DNA of 64,000 bases from a virus: the IMG/VR virus record IMGVR_UViG_3300020034_000009, positions 1-64,000 of that record; one strand, written 5' to 3'. Each line of letters begins with the position of its first letter. Position 1 is the stretch's first letter. This document shows, in pieces, positions 1-10,900 of the stretch. Both the position numbers and the translations under genes were made by a program. The notes beneath the pieces are model-generated. The model was given only the letters and a program-made list of their open reading frames with translations, had not been told where the DNA came from and ran no database searches.

Positions 1-154
1 CTCCTCCACCACCAATCAAAAAAGAGGTGATTTTGGCTACAACGACATTTAAGTTGTCTCCATTGGATATATTAAAACCAGCAATATGGTCTCCAGAGTA
101 GTAAGTACACGTACCCGGAACTTGCCATTTACAGGCAGAAGTCATACAAGCCAT
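1..154 (-). CDS. Tail-fibre-like protein, N-terminal fragment (runs off left edge)
   Basis: The first 51 residues are visible, from an ATG at 154. The N-terminus starts MAC and carries a Cys-x(n)-YYSG...I..GD.L..V pattern. The same pattern occurs near the N-termini of the two fibre proteins at 32199-33617 and 33641-34705 (CxxYTG, then I..GDxL). I infer a shared virion-attachment module, so this is probably another tail or head fibre. It lies downstream of the giant cargo genes and has its own weak promoter candidate. The function of the missing C-terminal part cannot be judged. Confidence 0.6.
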   Translation of the reverse strand, partial: MACMTSACKWQVPGTCTYYSGDHIAGFNISNGDNLNVVVAKITSFLIGGGG

Positions 155-170
155 AAATAATTGGGGATTG

Positions 171-178
171 AAAAGGTA
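171..178 (-). promoter_or_regulatory. Candidate -7 promoter element (TACCTTTT)
   Basis: On the minus strand this reads TACCTTTT, one base from the Bacteroidetes -7 consensus TAnnTTTG and sharing TACCTTT with the better promoters at 54324 and 32051. It lies 17 bases before the ATG of the truncated fibre gene. No TTTG -33 box is seen at the right distance, so this is weak. Confidence 0.3.
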
Positions 179-191
179 AATATAATAAATC

Positions 192-218
192 TAGGGCATA
201 TCTTCCTATACTGCCCTA
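192..218 (-). terminator. Hairpin after the last cargo gene
   Basis: A 7-bp perfect stem (TAGGGCA/TGCCCTA) lies between the cargo gene ending at 251 and the next start at 154. It is followed on the minus strand by an A/T-rich run but not by a clean U-tract. It could be a weak terminator or a processing hairpin. Confidence 0.35.
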
Positions 219-239
219 TCTAGAAGCAAAATTCTGGCC

Positions 240-253
240 TTAATATAGCATTA
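240..253. repeat. Dispersed 14-mer TTAATATAGCATTA, copy 1
   Basis: Exact copy of a 14-base motif also found at 42168-42181, 49498-49511 (inverted) and 55372-55385. Copies 1 and 2 match over 17 bases (CCTTAATATAGCATTAG) and both contain the stop codon of the gene they border. The motif is a partial dyad (TTAAT-N5-ATTA), which suits a regulator-binding site. Confidence 0.7.
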
Positions 254-3200
254 GTTCCTCCTAGCCTTGGTAGAAGTACTAAGCCCATATTCATTAGCTA
301 TCTCATTGGAAAACAGTCCCAAATAGGTAGTAATCTCCTTTGTAATAGGAAGAGCTTTAAAGAGGTATTTAGATGTTTTGGTTTTATTCTGACCGGCCTC
401 ATCTCCTATGATGGTATAGCCTAAATCTTTCATAGCATTAATAGCAAATTTTTCTAAGTCGATAATGGCTCCCAAGGCAGGGAATACACTACCATTAGCA
501 ATAGATGACATAGCCATAGGATTATAGAAGAAGGACAATTCATCTCTAGCCCTATCTGCTAAACGGAGGGCATATTTCCATGATCCCTTAGTAATAGCAT
601 CATCGTCATCAGGAGCAAATTGATGAAGTCCCCACATCATAGCCAATAAAGCCATAAATGTTAATACTTCCTGAATAGTTCCTGTGACAGCATCAACATA
701 CATATCCACAAATTGTGCCTCATTCATAAATTGATCAGGATTTTCCACACCAGCCTTCTTAACAATATACAGCTTTTTAGCTTTCTCAATAAGAGATTCC
801 TTGCCACTCATAATACCTATAAGACTTCCAGTACCAGCAGCAATGTTGTGAAGCAAACCATGGCTCATCATTCTATATCTTCCATATTCCCAATCATCTT
901 TACCCACCTCCCAACGAAGTTCACCAAATCTCTTATCAGCCATTCTAGGAATCCAGTTCTTAAACATCATAGCACTACTAGTGAGCACACTCATTCTATA
1001 TTGGTATATATCCTGAGGGTCCATATTACCCAATGCATCCTTGGTAAATTGCTCTATTCTAGTCTTAAAATCATATACTGTAGGAGAGAGTCTATCAATT
1101 CCCGGAATAACTAGCCTATCATTAACAACTGTAGTTGTCTTGATAAGGCTTCTGGTTTCTTGTAGCTCCTTAATTTCATCTTCAATTTTCTTATCTAATG
1201 CCTTTCTGTCAGCTATAGAGAGCTGATATTTATTACCGTAGTCATTTTTCTTCCTGACAAACTCTCTTATATTAACAAGTTCTCCATTCTCCACCATTGT
1301 ATTTCTGGTAAAGGCAATGAACACTGGAATCTGGACAAATCTTTCTGACTGTCTTTGGAACCAAAATAGGGCATCTGTACTTAGATTGGCTACTGCATTA
1401 TTAACACTTAAATCCCTGCCCTTAAAGACCTTCTCATCCTCAGTTAAAGGAAGGAAGTAATCAAGAAGTCCTGCAATATGCTTTCCCTCCTTATCACTAA
1501 ATTTACCACTCATCATTCTCAATTGTCCAAAGGCAATATCTCCAGCATCAATAAATTTTCCCGAGTTAATGAGAGTATTAGTAGTACCACCCAAAAAGTT
1601 AGTTAAAGCAGAAGGTAAGTTACCACCCAACACCTTCATCTGGAAGTAGCTACCAAATTTCTTAATAGTTTTAGAGGCACTAACATCTACAAAGTCTTCT
1701 TCAGGTTTAGGCAAAGGACGGAATCCTAATGTCTTTTCAAAAGCATCATTAATTTTTCCTACATATTTACCTACAGGAACCTTAGCACTGAAATCTCCCT
1801 TCTCTATATACTTATTATCATACAGAGAATAGTTCATAAAGTTCTCTAAATAAGGAGCATTACCACCACGCTCTCCAAGTTCCTCTTCTCCTCTTTTATT
1901 AATAGCCCTAATAACATCCTTACCTCTCTCTACTTCAAGAAGAAGCCTAGCTTCAGCCTCAATATCATTACGAAGCTTAAACTTAATCATTTCATCATTC
2001 CATAGATACATTACACTAAACAAGTCATCACTCTTATTAGTGAAGTCTACATATTTTTCATCCTTCTCATCCTTGCTATCCTTACCAAGACTATATACAT
2101 ACCTAGGTGTAATAGTACTAACAGGCTTACCAGTAATAGTATCAATAGAGTCACTATCTGGATGCATTGCAAAGGCAGCTAAGTATCCATAAGGAGTTTT
2201 ATCTCCCTTATTTTTTGTATCTCCATAGAGCATTTTATCCAGCAAACTCCTTCTGATATTAGGTACAAAGGAAGAATACCCTTTAGCTTCAATCATACCA
2301 AGTCTGGTAGATTCTTTCATTGTATCTCTCCAATATTGATAGAATTCAATAAGAGCTGGTTCCTTAGAGATTTCTTGATATTCCTTAGACTGCCATTTTT
2401 CTAATGGATATTTATAGAACTGGTCATTAGCTCTACTAAACGCACTAGGATTAGATATATCATAAGTCCTTTTAAATCTATCTACTCTCTTTTTAATTTC
2501 AGCTTTATTGTTCTCAGGATCAAGAGAATCATATATTTGGTCAGCTTGCCATTTAATAGTTTTTGCTTCTTCTTCTTTATACCACTCTTCATAAGCAGCT
2601 ATATCAATATTGTCTCTAATCCATTGAACATCATTATTCTTAGCAGCATCCTCTAATCCCTTATAGAATTTAGCATCATATCTACCAATAAGTTTACCCT
2701 TCCATCTTCCTTTAGAGTCTACAGCAAGTAATTTTTTAAGTACGTCCTTTGTACTTATATTAAGCTTTTTAGCTACTTTTTCTATGTTTTTCTTATGCTC
2801 TTCTAGAACAGCAGCTCTCTCACTTAGTTCAAGCTCAGACTGTTTAGATATTCTATTAACCATCTTATAAAACACCTGAGCAGGTTTAGTCATAGCCTGT
2901 GATAAGCTCCTGAAATTCCTTTGCAGAGACTTAACAAGCATCTCTGGCTTAAGCATATCTCTAATATTGTATCCATTACCTATAGCCTCAGCTGCCTCAG
3001 CAAGTAAACCATTCTTAACATCATCGGATACATCTCTAGCCTTTCTAGATACAGCCTCAATCTTAACCCTATCCTCATCAGAAACATCAAAGGCTTTGAA
3101 CTTACTATCTAAGTTCTCAAATATACTAAGGAAGTCCTTGTTTTCTAAGATTTTACCTGATATATCATTCAACTTAGCATTGGGATCATTCTCTAATTGA

Positions 3201-4945
3201 TCTTTAAGTGTGGCTATATCCTTCTCTACAGTATTAATAAGTTGTTCAGCAATAATAAGCAGTTCTCTAGTTTTACCCTGTACCTGAAGAGTTCTAATAG
3301 CTCTTTCTACAGAATTCAACTTATCAATCTTTACATCCCTTCTACCCTCCTGTACCTTCTCTTTCTTAAGTCTTTCATAAAGTTCATTGAGTTGCTTGAT
3401 AAGTTTATCCACACCAGCATTACCTGTAGTCTGATCCTTAGTAGATACAGGAACAAGGGATAAGTCAGTCTCATCCTTAGGATTAGCTTTACCTACAATA
3501 ATATTCTTCAGATGGAATCCTTCTTTGGTCTTATAATTCTTGAATGTATACTTAGTCCTAATAGGAATACCCATGGTTTTACCAAACTTAGTAACACCAT
3601 AGTTCTGCTTTAGGATTCTTTTGTATTCTCCAATCTGAATATTAATAGATGTTTTCTTATACCATGGCACATCCTGATCAGGCTGTTCTCCATAGATTTC
3701 CATAAACTTGTAATCCCTAATATCTACAGTACCGTCTTCAGCTATGGCTACTAAATCCATAGTACCAGCTCTGTCCTTAGCTGCATCCCTCACTCTTACT
3801 TCAGAGAGGAATCTAGTTGAGGCCGGATAAGTATCTAATACATCCTTAAAATAAGCATCAAGCTTATTAATAAAGGCAGGATTATCAGGATTAAGCACAC
3901 TTACCGGCATCTCTAAAGGAACAGGTCTTTTATTTCCCTCATCATCTATATACCTATGGAAGATGTTTTCTAAGTCCTTGTGCCCAGAAGTACCTTTTTC
4001 TTTCTTGGTTTCTTCTATAAGTTCATCTAATTCACTTTTAGTGATGTCATTATTCTTAAATGTCTTAGTACCCCATTCATGTGTTAAATCACTCACCCTA
4101 CCCTTAATCTCCTTACCATCAATACTATACACATCTCTCTTCTGACTGGCAGAATATGCGAGGCTAATCTTCTGGCTAGTCTGCTGTATAGTCTTATATA
4201 CTTCATCCTGTTTAGCAGAAGAAGGATTAGCAGCTTGTAAAGCCACACCCTCTGTAACCACACCAGCTGTATTTGTATCCTCTATAATACCAATAGCTTC
4301 CTGAAAAGGTTTGAATCCAGCTTTACCAAATATAGATTTAAGAAACTCAATGAATTGATCCAGCCAATCTGTAGCCTTAATATGTAGAGCTGGATCAGTA
4401 TCCACTGCCTCTCCATTATTCATATACAGGGAGGCTAAAAGCTTACCAATAGCTTCCTTTTTCATCATTGGTACATCTACTCTCCCATCCTTCTGATATA
4501 ATTGTCTATAGACAGGATTATATAGCACGGTGTCATATATCTCAAATCTGCCAATCTGGTTCATCATTGTCTTAAACAGAGTAGGATTAGTCTGTTCAAT
4601 AATTTCTACAGCGAAGTGCATAGCCTCCTCAGTAATAGCTACATCCTCTTTACCCTCAACTATTTGTATAAGTTGTTCAGTAAAGTCTGCCATAGCATTG
4701 GCATCCATAACTTGACCACCAATACGAATTTCTCTAACTAATTGTAAATCAACTCCTATCCTCTTTAGAAATTCCTTCACTTTAGCTATTGTCTCTGGTG
4801 TAGCCTTAGGTCTTTCATCAGGAACAGTTTCCTCTCCAGTTTGGAGCATAACATCACTATCCTGCTCTTTAAGCATTTCATCTATTTCTTCAATAGAATC
4901 AAATTCCTTATTCTGAAACGATATACTACATCCAGTTTTAGCCAT
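251..4945 (-). CDS. Giant virion cargo protein with RecB/Cas4-like PD-(D/E)XK nuclease domain
   Basis: 1564 aa. Residues about 320-445 carry the motif series of a RecB/Cas4-type nuclease: H near 322-330, E382, D397 in a GTMDLVA strand, D411-Y-K413, and Q437-x3-Y441 (the QxxxY motif of that group). An upstream TEEAMHF helix (residues 105-111) resembles zincin-type motifs seen in phage polyvalent proteins but lacks HExxH. The remainder is mostly helical and charged. The gene follows the polymerase gene with a one-base TAATG overlap, so the two are translationally coupled. Length and position fit the large cargo proteins packed with the crAss-like virion polymerase. The nuclease might act on host DNA at entry or on concatemers; that role is inferred. 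Confidence 0.8.
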   Translation of the reverse strand: MAKTGCSISFQNKEFDSIEEIDEMLKEQDSDVMLQTGEETVPDERPKATPETIAKVKEFLKRIGVDLQLVREIRIGGQVMDANAMADFTEQLIQIVEGKEDVAITEEAMHFAVEIIEQTNPTLFKTMMNQIGRFEIYDTVLYNPVYRQLYQKDGRVDVPMMKKEAIGKLLASLYMNNGEAVDTDPALHIKATDWLDQFIEFLKSIFGKAGFKPFQEAIGIIEDTNTAGVVTEGVALQAANPSSAKQDEVYKTIQQTSQKISLAYSASQKRDVYSIDGKEIKGRVSDLTHEWGTKTFKNNDITKSELDELIEETKKEKGTSGHKDLENIFHRYIDDEGNKRPVPLEMPVSVLNPDNPAFINKLDAYFKDVLDTYPASTRFLSEVRVRDAAKDRAGTMDLVAIAEDGTVDIRDYKFMEIYGEQPDQDVPWYKKTSINIQIGEYKRILKQNYGVTKFGKTMGIPIRTKYTFKNYKTKEGFHLKNIIVGKANPKDETDLSLVPVSTKDQTTGNAGVDKLIKQLNELYERLKKEKVQEGRRDVKIDKLNSVERAIRTLQVQGKTRELLIIAEQLINTVEKDIATLKDQLENDPNAKLNDISGKILENKDFLSIFENLDSKFKAFDVSDEDRVKIEAVSRKARDVSDDVKNGLLAEAAEAIGNGYNIRDMLKPEMLVKSLQRNFRSLSQAMTKPAQVFYKMVNRISKQSELELSERAAVLEEHKKNIEKVAKKLNISTKDVLKKLLAVDSKGRWKGKLIGRYDAKFYKGLEDAAKNNDVQWIRDNIDIAAYEEWYKEEEAKTIKWQADQIYDSLDPENNKAEIKKRVDRFKRTYDISNPSAFSRANDQFYKYPLEKWQSKEYQEISKEPALIEFYQYWRDTMKESTRLGMIEAKGYSSFVPNIRRSLLDKMLYGDTKNKGDKTPYGYLAAFAMHPDSDSIDTITGKPVSTITPRYVYSLGKDSKDEKDEKYVDFTNKSDDLFSVMYLWNDEMIKFKLRNDIEAEARLLLEVERGKDVIRAINKRGEEELGERGGNAPYLENFMNYSLYDNKYIEKGDFSAKVPVGKYVGKINDAFEKTLGFRPLPKPEEDFVDVSASKTIKKFGSYFQMKVLGGNLPSALTNFLGGTTNTLINSGKFIDAGDIAFGQLRMMSGKFSDKEGKHIAGLLDYFLPLTEDEKVFKGRDLSVNNAVANLSTDALFWFQRQSERFVQIPVFIAFTRNTMVENGELVNIREFVRKKNDYGNKYQLSIADRKALDKKIEDEIKELQETRSLIKTTTVVNDRLVIPGIDRLSPTVYDFKTRIEQFTKDALGNMDPQDIYQYRMSVLTSSAMMFKNWIPRMADKRFGELRWEVGKDDWEYGRYRMMSHGLLHNIAAGTGSLIGIMSGKESLIEKAKKLYIVKKAGVENPDQFMNEAQFVDMYVDAVTGTIQEVLTFMALLAMMWGLHQFAPDDDDAITKGSWKYALRLADRARDELSFFYNPMAMSSIANGSVFPALGAIIDLEKFAINAMKDLGYTIIGDEAGQNKTKTSKYLFKALPITKEITTYLGLFSNEIANEYGLSTSTKARRN

Positions 4946-7900
4946 TAGTTACATTCTTTTTTAATAGGGTCTATATTGTATAGATACCTACTCTCTGTCT
5001 TATCTACAAATTTTGCTGAATATTTATTATTAGCCACAAAATCTTTCCAATTCTGAAATCCTTCTCTCTTGGCAAAAACATCAAATGTTATGAATTTACC
5101 ACCACCAAGCTCTATACCCTTTTCTCCAACACGCACTTGAGATACAAGCTTAATCCCAACTTGGGTTTGGTCAGAGAGATTATACACGCCATTAGCCAGT
5201 TTCTCAGTTCTAATAGTTGTCTTAACAGTACCATTTTTAATCTTTTCAATATTATCAGGATGCATTGCTAATACTCTGGTTCCAACACTACCACCGCTAT
5301 TAGTCCCACCGGGAAGATTTCCATTCATAGCTGCCATAATATCTTCAGTAGTAGACTCAGCACTAGGCTTATATGTACCATTATCATGTAAAGATTGTCT
5401 AGGTGTATTATAATACTCCTGAGCTGAGTATCCATCACCCCAAGCATTAATAGGAAAATACACTACCATATCATATTTAGGATTCTTATTCCTTAAAATA
5501 TATGGAGTACCATCCTCATTATCAAGCCTTTTAACCAATACTCTCTCTAAGAAGGAAAAGTCCTTCTTTTTAGCCATAGCATTACGTTCCTTAAAACCTA
5601 TGCTGGCCTTATTTCTTTGAACAGTTAAATATTTACGTTTAGCATTCATACCCCTAACACCTACTTTATAGGCATGATAACTCTCCTCCTTAGGAATTCC
5701 AGCTTTTTGATATATAGCATCCATTACTGACACAGCTCTAAACCTATTACTCTTAGTAACCCTACCATCTTCTTTAATATGCTTTTCCTTAATCATAGGA
5801 ACAATATCAGTATCTCTCCAGTTATTCCTAATAAAACCGTCAATATCAGCAAAGCTACTATATTTAGTTGGATCAACCAAATTTGTCAGCAAACTGTTAA
5901 TCATAAGACCATAATCATCAGCAGGTATCAGGTCTGTATAAGAAAATGGAGTCTTAGAAATACCACTCTGAAGGAAGGCAGCTCTCACTACATCTCCATA
6001 GAGCCCTATATCATATTCCTTAAGTTCAGCCAACCCCTCAGTAATAACACCACTAGTAAATGTATCCCCATTAACCCTGATAGATAAAGCCAAATTTTTA
6101 GTAGAATTCTGGTTATTACCAAACACACCTGCCACATTCTGTAGGAAAGCATTATTAGCCAAGTCAGAATTAGGATTCTTCTTAGCATCATTAATAGCTG
6201 CTGTAATCCTAGTAGCTATATTGGTATTAGGGTCAATTAACAGTCTATTAAGCTCAGCATTAAGTCCTCTCTTAGTCTGTATGAGGTAGGAAAGGAACCC
6301 TTCTTCTATTTTCCTAACAGTCTTAATATAGGACTTCTCAGTCATAAAGGCATTATCAAATATATCTACTACTCTACCAAGAACAGCTTTAACAGCAGGA
6401 GCCCTTAATTTAAACAGGGTAGTACCAATAGCATCATTAGCCTTTGCAGTAGCATTAGTAATACTCCCTACATGGGAATTACCCATATAAGTGTCTGGAG
6501 AAGAAAATATATTTTGTTCCCTTGCCCTAGCAGTTTTCTTTTCCTTCCTATCACGTAAATTAGGATCAGAGAAATTAGCTGTATCATAGTTAGTAGCCTG
6601 AGTGAATTCCAGCAAATGAGTACTCATCATGGAATATTTCAGGAACTCATCAAGTATAACTTGCTGCTCTGCATTCTTAGCATCAGAAAGCTTACCATTA
6701 GTATAAAACTCAGCAATATTACTCCTAAGTCCCTTAACATTAATCTCAGTTATTCCTGTGGCTGATGTAGCAAACATTCCTTTAACAAGGTCTATATTAT
6801 CTGCTTTAAACAAATAATTGTAATCCCCCAGTACTCTCTGATATTCCCTTATAATAGGTTGATTCATGAAATATACTACAGTATCAATAGGCACACCAAG
6901 CTTAGCCAACATCAAGAATGTACCAGCCCTATTAGGATTAGCTCCAAGCTCAACAATAAAGGGGTCTTTGGCTATATCCACATATCCGTCAATAAACTGG
7001 GCAACAATATTAGATATAGTTTTTCCAGCTGTATTCTTTATTTTAGACAATGTAGCTACAGTTCTACCCTTAGCATCTACTGTAGTGTTGTGGGGAAGCT
7101 TAATAGATAAGTCACCAAGGAATTCTTGTTCTTCCTTAGGCAATTTCTCTAGTTTATCAGGATCAACCATAATCCTAGAGAGCTGATTTACAGCATGGTT
7201 AGTTTGAGCAATAGCTGCAATAGCTACACCACCCTTACCAATGATAAAGTTGTGCCTTGTCTGAGATACATAAAGACGATTAAGAATATTCTTATCCTTA
7301 GCTCCTTCATTAGGAATAATATCTAATATATCATCCCTTAAGTCCTTAAGCTCCTGAGCACTGTTAGGTGTAATCAGTCTTTCAAAGTTCTGTGGAAGAA
7401 GAATAAGCCTTTCTACACTGTTAAAATATTCATTCTCAAGGGCTTGTGCAAGTTTTCCCTCAGCAAACATCTCTCTAGCTATATCCTGTATTTCCTTATT
7501 GGTGAGCTTGGCAATAGTTTCTTGCCTCTTAAGAATTCTATCTTCAAGTTCTTTTATGAAATCCTCATTAGTAGCATACCCCTCCAATAACTCATCAAGA
7601 TAATCAGCATTTTCCTCAATCTGCTCATCTGTTAAGAAATCAGAATCATAAGCCATGACTAAGGCCAAATTCTTACCTGTATTAGCAATTTTCTTTTTGT
7701 TAAAAGCAATAGCTTCTTCAATGGCCTTATCATAGAATTCTCTGTAATATTGCAGTGTGGATTCATCAGTTCCTTGATACTCAATTAAATGTAAATTCCC
7801 AGTCTTCTTAACATGGATATTCTTTAAATATGTATTTAATTTATCCACGTCAAAATCCGAACCAGCTTTGGTAGTAATCTCTTCAGGAACTATAATAGTA

Positions 7901-10900
7901 GAGCCATACTCTTCAGGCAAGAATCCCTTAATAATAAAGGCTTCCATAGAGTTAATCTCCTGAGTAGGAATACGGAATCCAACACCCCTCAGCATCTCTG
8001 GAGTCATTTTAGCAATAATCTCCTCATCTGTCATTCCAGTTCTTCTAAGTTTCTTACCTACCCAGTTAGGAAGCATTACTTCCATCCTACCTACAGCAGT
8101 TAATTTACCAGCACTATCATAAACAGGCTCATAGAACTTCAATCCTCTAGATACTACAGCAGTCTTCTTAACACCTTTTTCAGTATAATAAGTAACTTCT
8201 CTGGCTCCAGCCTTTTCCCACATAGCACCACTAACTTGTACCTTAGCTCCACCATTAACTTTAGGTTTGGAGATATACTTATCTACATAACTATAAAGAA
8301 TACTCTTAATTTGTCCATAGTTTGGAAGTGCCTCTAGAGCAATAGCAAATTCTCCTGCTTCATTAAGCTTAAGAGCATTTCTTAAGTTGTCAGGCATCTC
8401 TCTTCTAAACATCTCATCTCTAAGAAGTGTAAACACCTTGGTCTTATCTGGCATACTAAAGCTAGTACCGTCATCAATAAGTCCAAATTTATCAAGAAGT
8501 TTCTGGTATCCTATGTTAGTAATCTTGTCAAGGAGTTGCTTGTTATAGGCTATTTCCTTACCAATTTTAGATTCCTGTCCTTCTACATGGTCAATAGGAA
8601 TACCATCATCCATGAGATTCATAGTTACTTCCTTAGTAATCTGAGTACCTCTTGGTCCTTTATCCTTATTAGTATTAGTTTCCACTTGAATACCGTAGTA
8701 TCTGAATGGCACTTCTATAATACCATCAAAGAAATCATCATTAGGCTTAGCCTTACCAGTCTCATCAAATACACTATCCTTATCAGTAGTACCTACCTTT
8801 TGACCTGAAGCTACAATAGAATAGGAAATACCGTTATCTACCATTCTAAGATAATGATTAGTCAAGTTAGTAGCCTGTCCATTCACTTTAGTACCTGTAT
8901 ACCAAAGGGGTACAAGAGAAGTTTTGTGTAGGAATGGTAAATTTTCTCCATCGAATCCAGAACCAATAGGCTTAAGTACAGGGAAGAATGCCACTCTAGG
9001 ATTTCCTTTGGCTACTCTAGCCTTATCAACTTCTTGAAGCTCTTTTCTATAGGTAGAATTAGTTAATACACCATCCTTAAGCATCTCCTGCCTATCTCTA
9101 GCCATCATGTACTGAAACTGAGTTTCATGGGCATTAGTCCATCTATCACCACTTCTCTTCCAGATTTCTCTATAACCTGTCATAGTACCCCAACTCTGAC
9201 CATCAGCTGAATTTGAAGATTGATAAGCCTCTCTAATATTTTCTGGCATTTTAGAGAAATCAGAACTGGTAGATGTAATAATATCATCTACAGTAGCTAC
9301 AGCCATAACGTCATGGAATTGCCAATAACCATAATCTTTAGCCGTAAGCTTAATATCCCCTACTTTATTGGCCTCCTCATTAGTTATATTATTCCACTCA
9401 GGACTTCCATATAGAGAAGCTTCCCTTGGAGACAAGAAGGATTTAAATCTCTTAGTAGGGTCTTTATAAGCAGCGGGATCACCAAAGAATATCTTATGTA
9501 TTTCAGTATTATTAATTACATAGTTAATTGTAGTAAAGAGTAAAGCCTCTCTAAGAGCGTCATCACTAACAGTAGTACCAAAATTATCAAGAACAAAGTC
9601 ACTATTTAAGTGGGTAATATTCTTACCATTATTCAACAGAAATTTAAGCTGGTCATCTACTTGCTGTTCAATGTATTTTTTAATACCCTCAGAAATATCT
9701 GCACTCTTATAATTATTGGATGCGGCAGCAAGAAGTCTAGGTTTACCATCCGCTTTAAACAATGCCTTCTCTACTTGGTAATATTCGTTAAAAATTCTAC
9801 CTACAGTCTTCCACATTACAGATTTGTTCTCCAGAGCAGAGAAATCTATTTTGTTATCCATACCTAACATCCACTCTGTTTTAGAGTCAGCAGGAACCAG
9901 AACATAGTAGTTACCTACTAAGTTTTGATTAATTTCCTGAATAAGCCTATCAGAAGGAGAAAGCTTCTCTGTAGGAATATTAGGTTTATAGGTTTTACTC
10001 TGATCAATAGTACCCTGAATATACTTCACTTTAAATGAAGTTCTCTTGTCTGGATCATTTATATCCTTAAGGTATTGACTACCAGCAGAATACCCGTGAT
10101 ATTTTAAATGGGGAACTCTTCTATACAAATCATCCAAATCTGTGGCATTATTAAAATCATTAACAATATTGGATACAAAATTTACCAATACATGTTTCTG
10201 TACCTTTTCTCCTTCAATGTTAATAAATGTAGATTCCCATTCTTCTCCCTTAGCTCTAAGGAAGGCTTCAGCAATTTGTGTAAGAGAACCAGATATGTCA
10301 AGAGTCTTAGCAGAACTAGCTATAAGCTTATCTTTCTTACCAAGAGCAGATTTAAGTCCAGCTACAGCTTTATTAAAGTCACTCCTCTGTTTAGTACTAA
10401 GCAAATTGTACATTGCCTCTGTAAAGGCAATACCCATATCATTGAGCATCTTCACTTTATCAGATAATTTAGATATATTATACTTATCTAAAGCATCCTT
10501 CTTAACTAAGTATTCCTTATTAGTGATACCAATAGTAATAAGACTGCCAGTTTTTCCAGCAGTAGCCTTAAAGGACTCTACCCACTTTCTCACTTGGCTC
10601 TGAGCAGCATTAGACAAATCAGCATCTCCTACAAACACCTCTCCCATTTCATTAACATAGTTAATAATGGGTGAAGGCTGTTGTTTTGAGAATACATTAA
10701 AAAATCTAACTCTAAGTCTCCAATCATCCACAGAAATATTATCCTTATCAAACTTCAGGTAGCTGTATAACTTACGGAGTGTAGGATATTTAACCATCAA
10801 ATCACGAAGAATTTCTTTCTTCTCATCCATGGTATTACCTGTACTAACAGCAGTCATTACTTGGTTAAACACCTTGGTATACTGAGTTTGCTTTTCCAGA

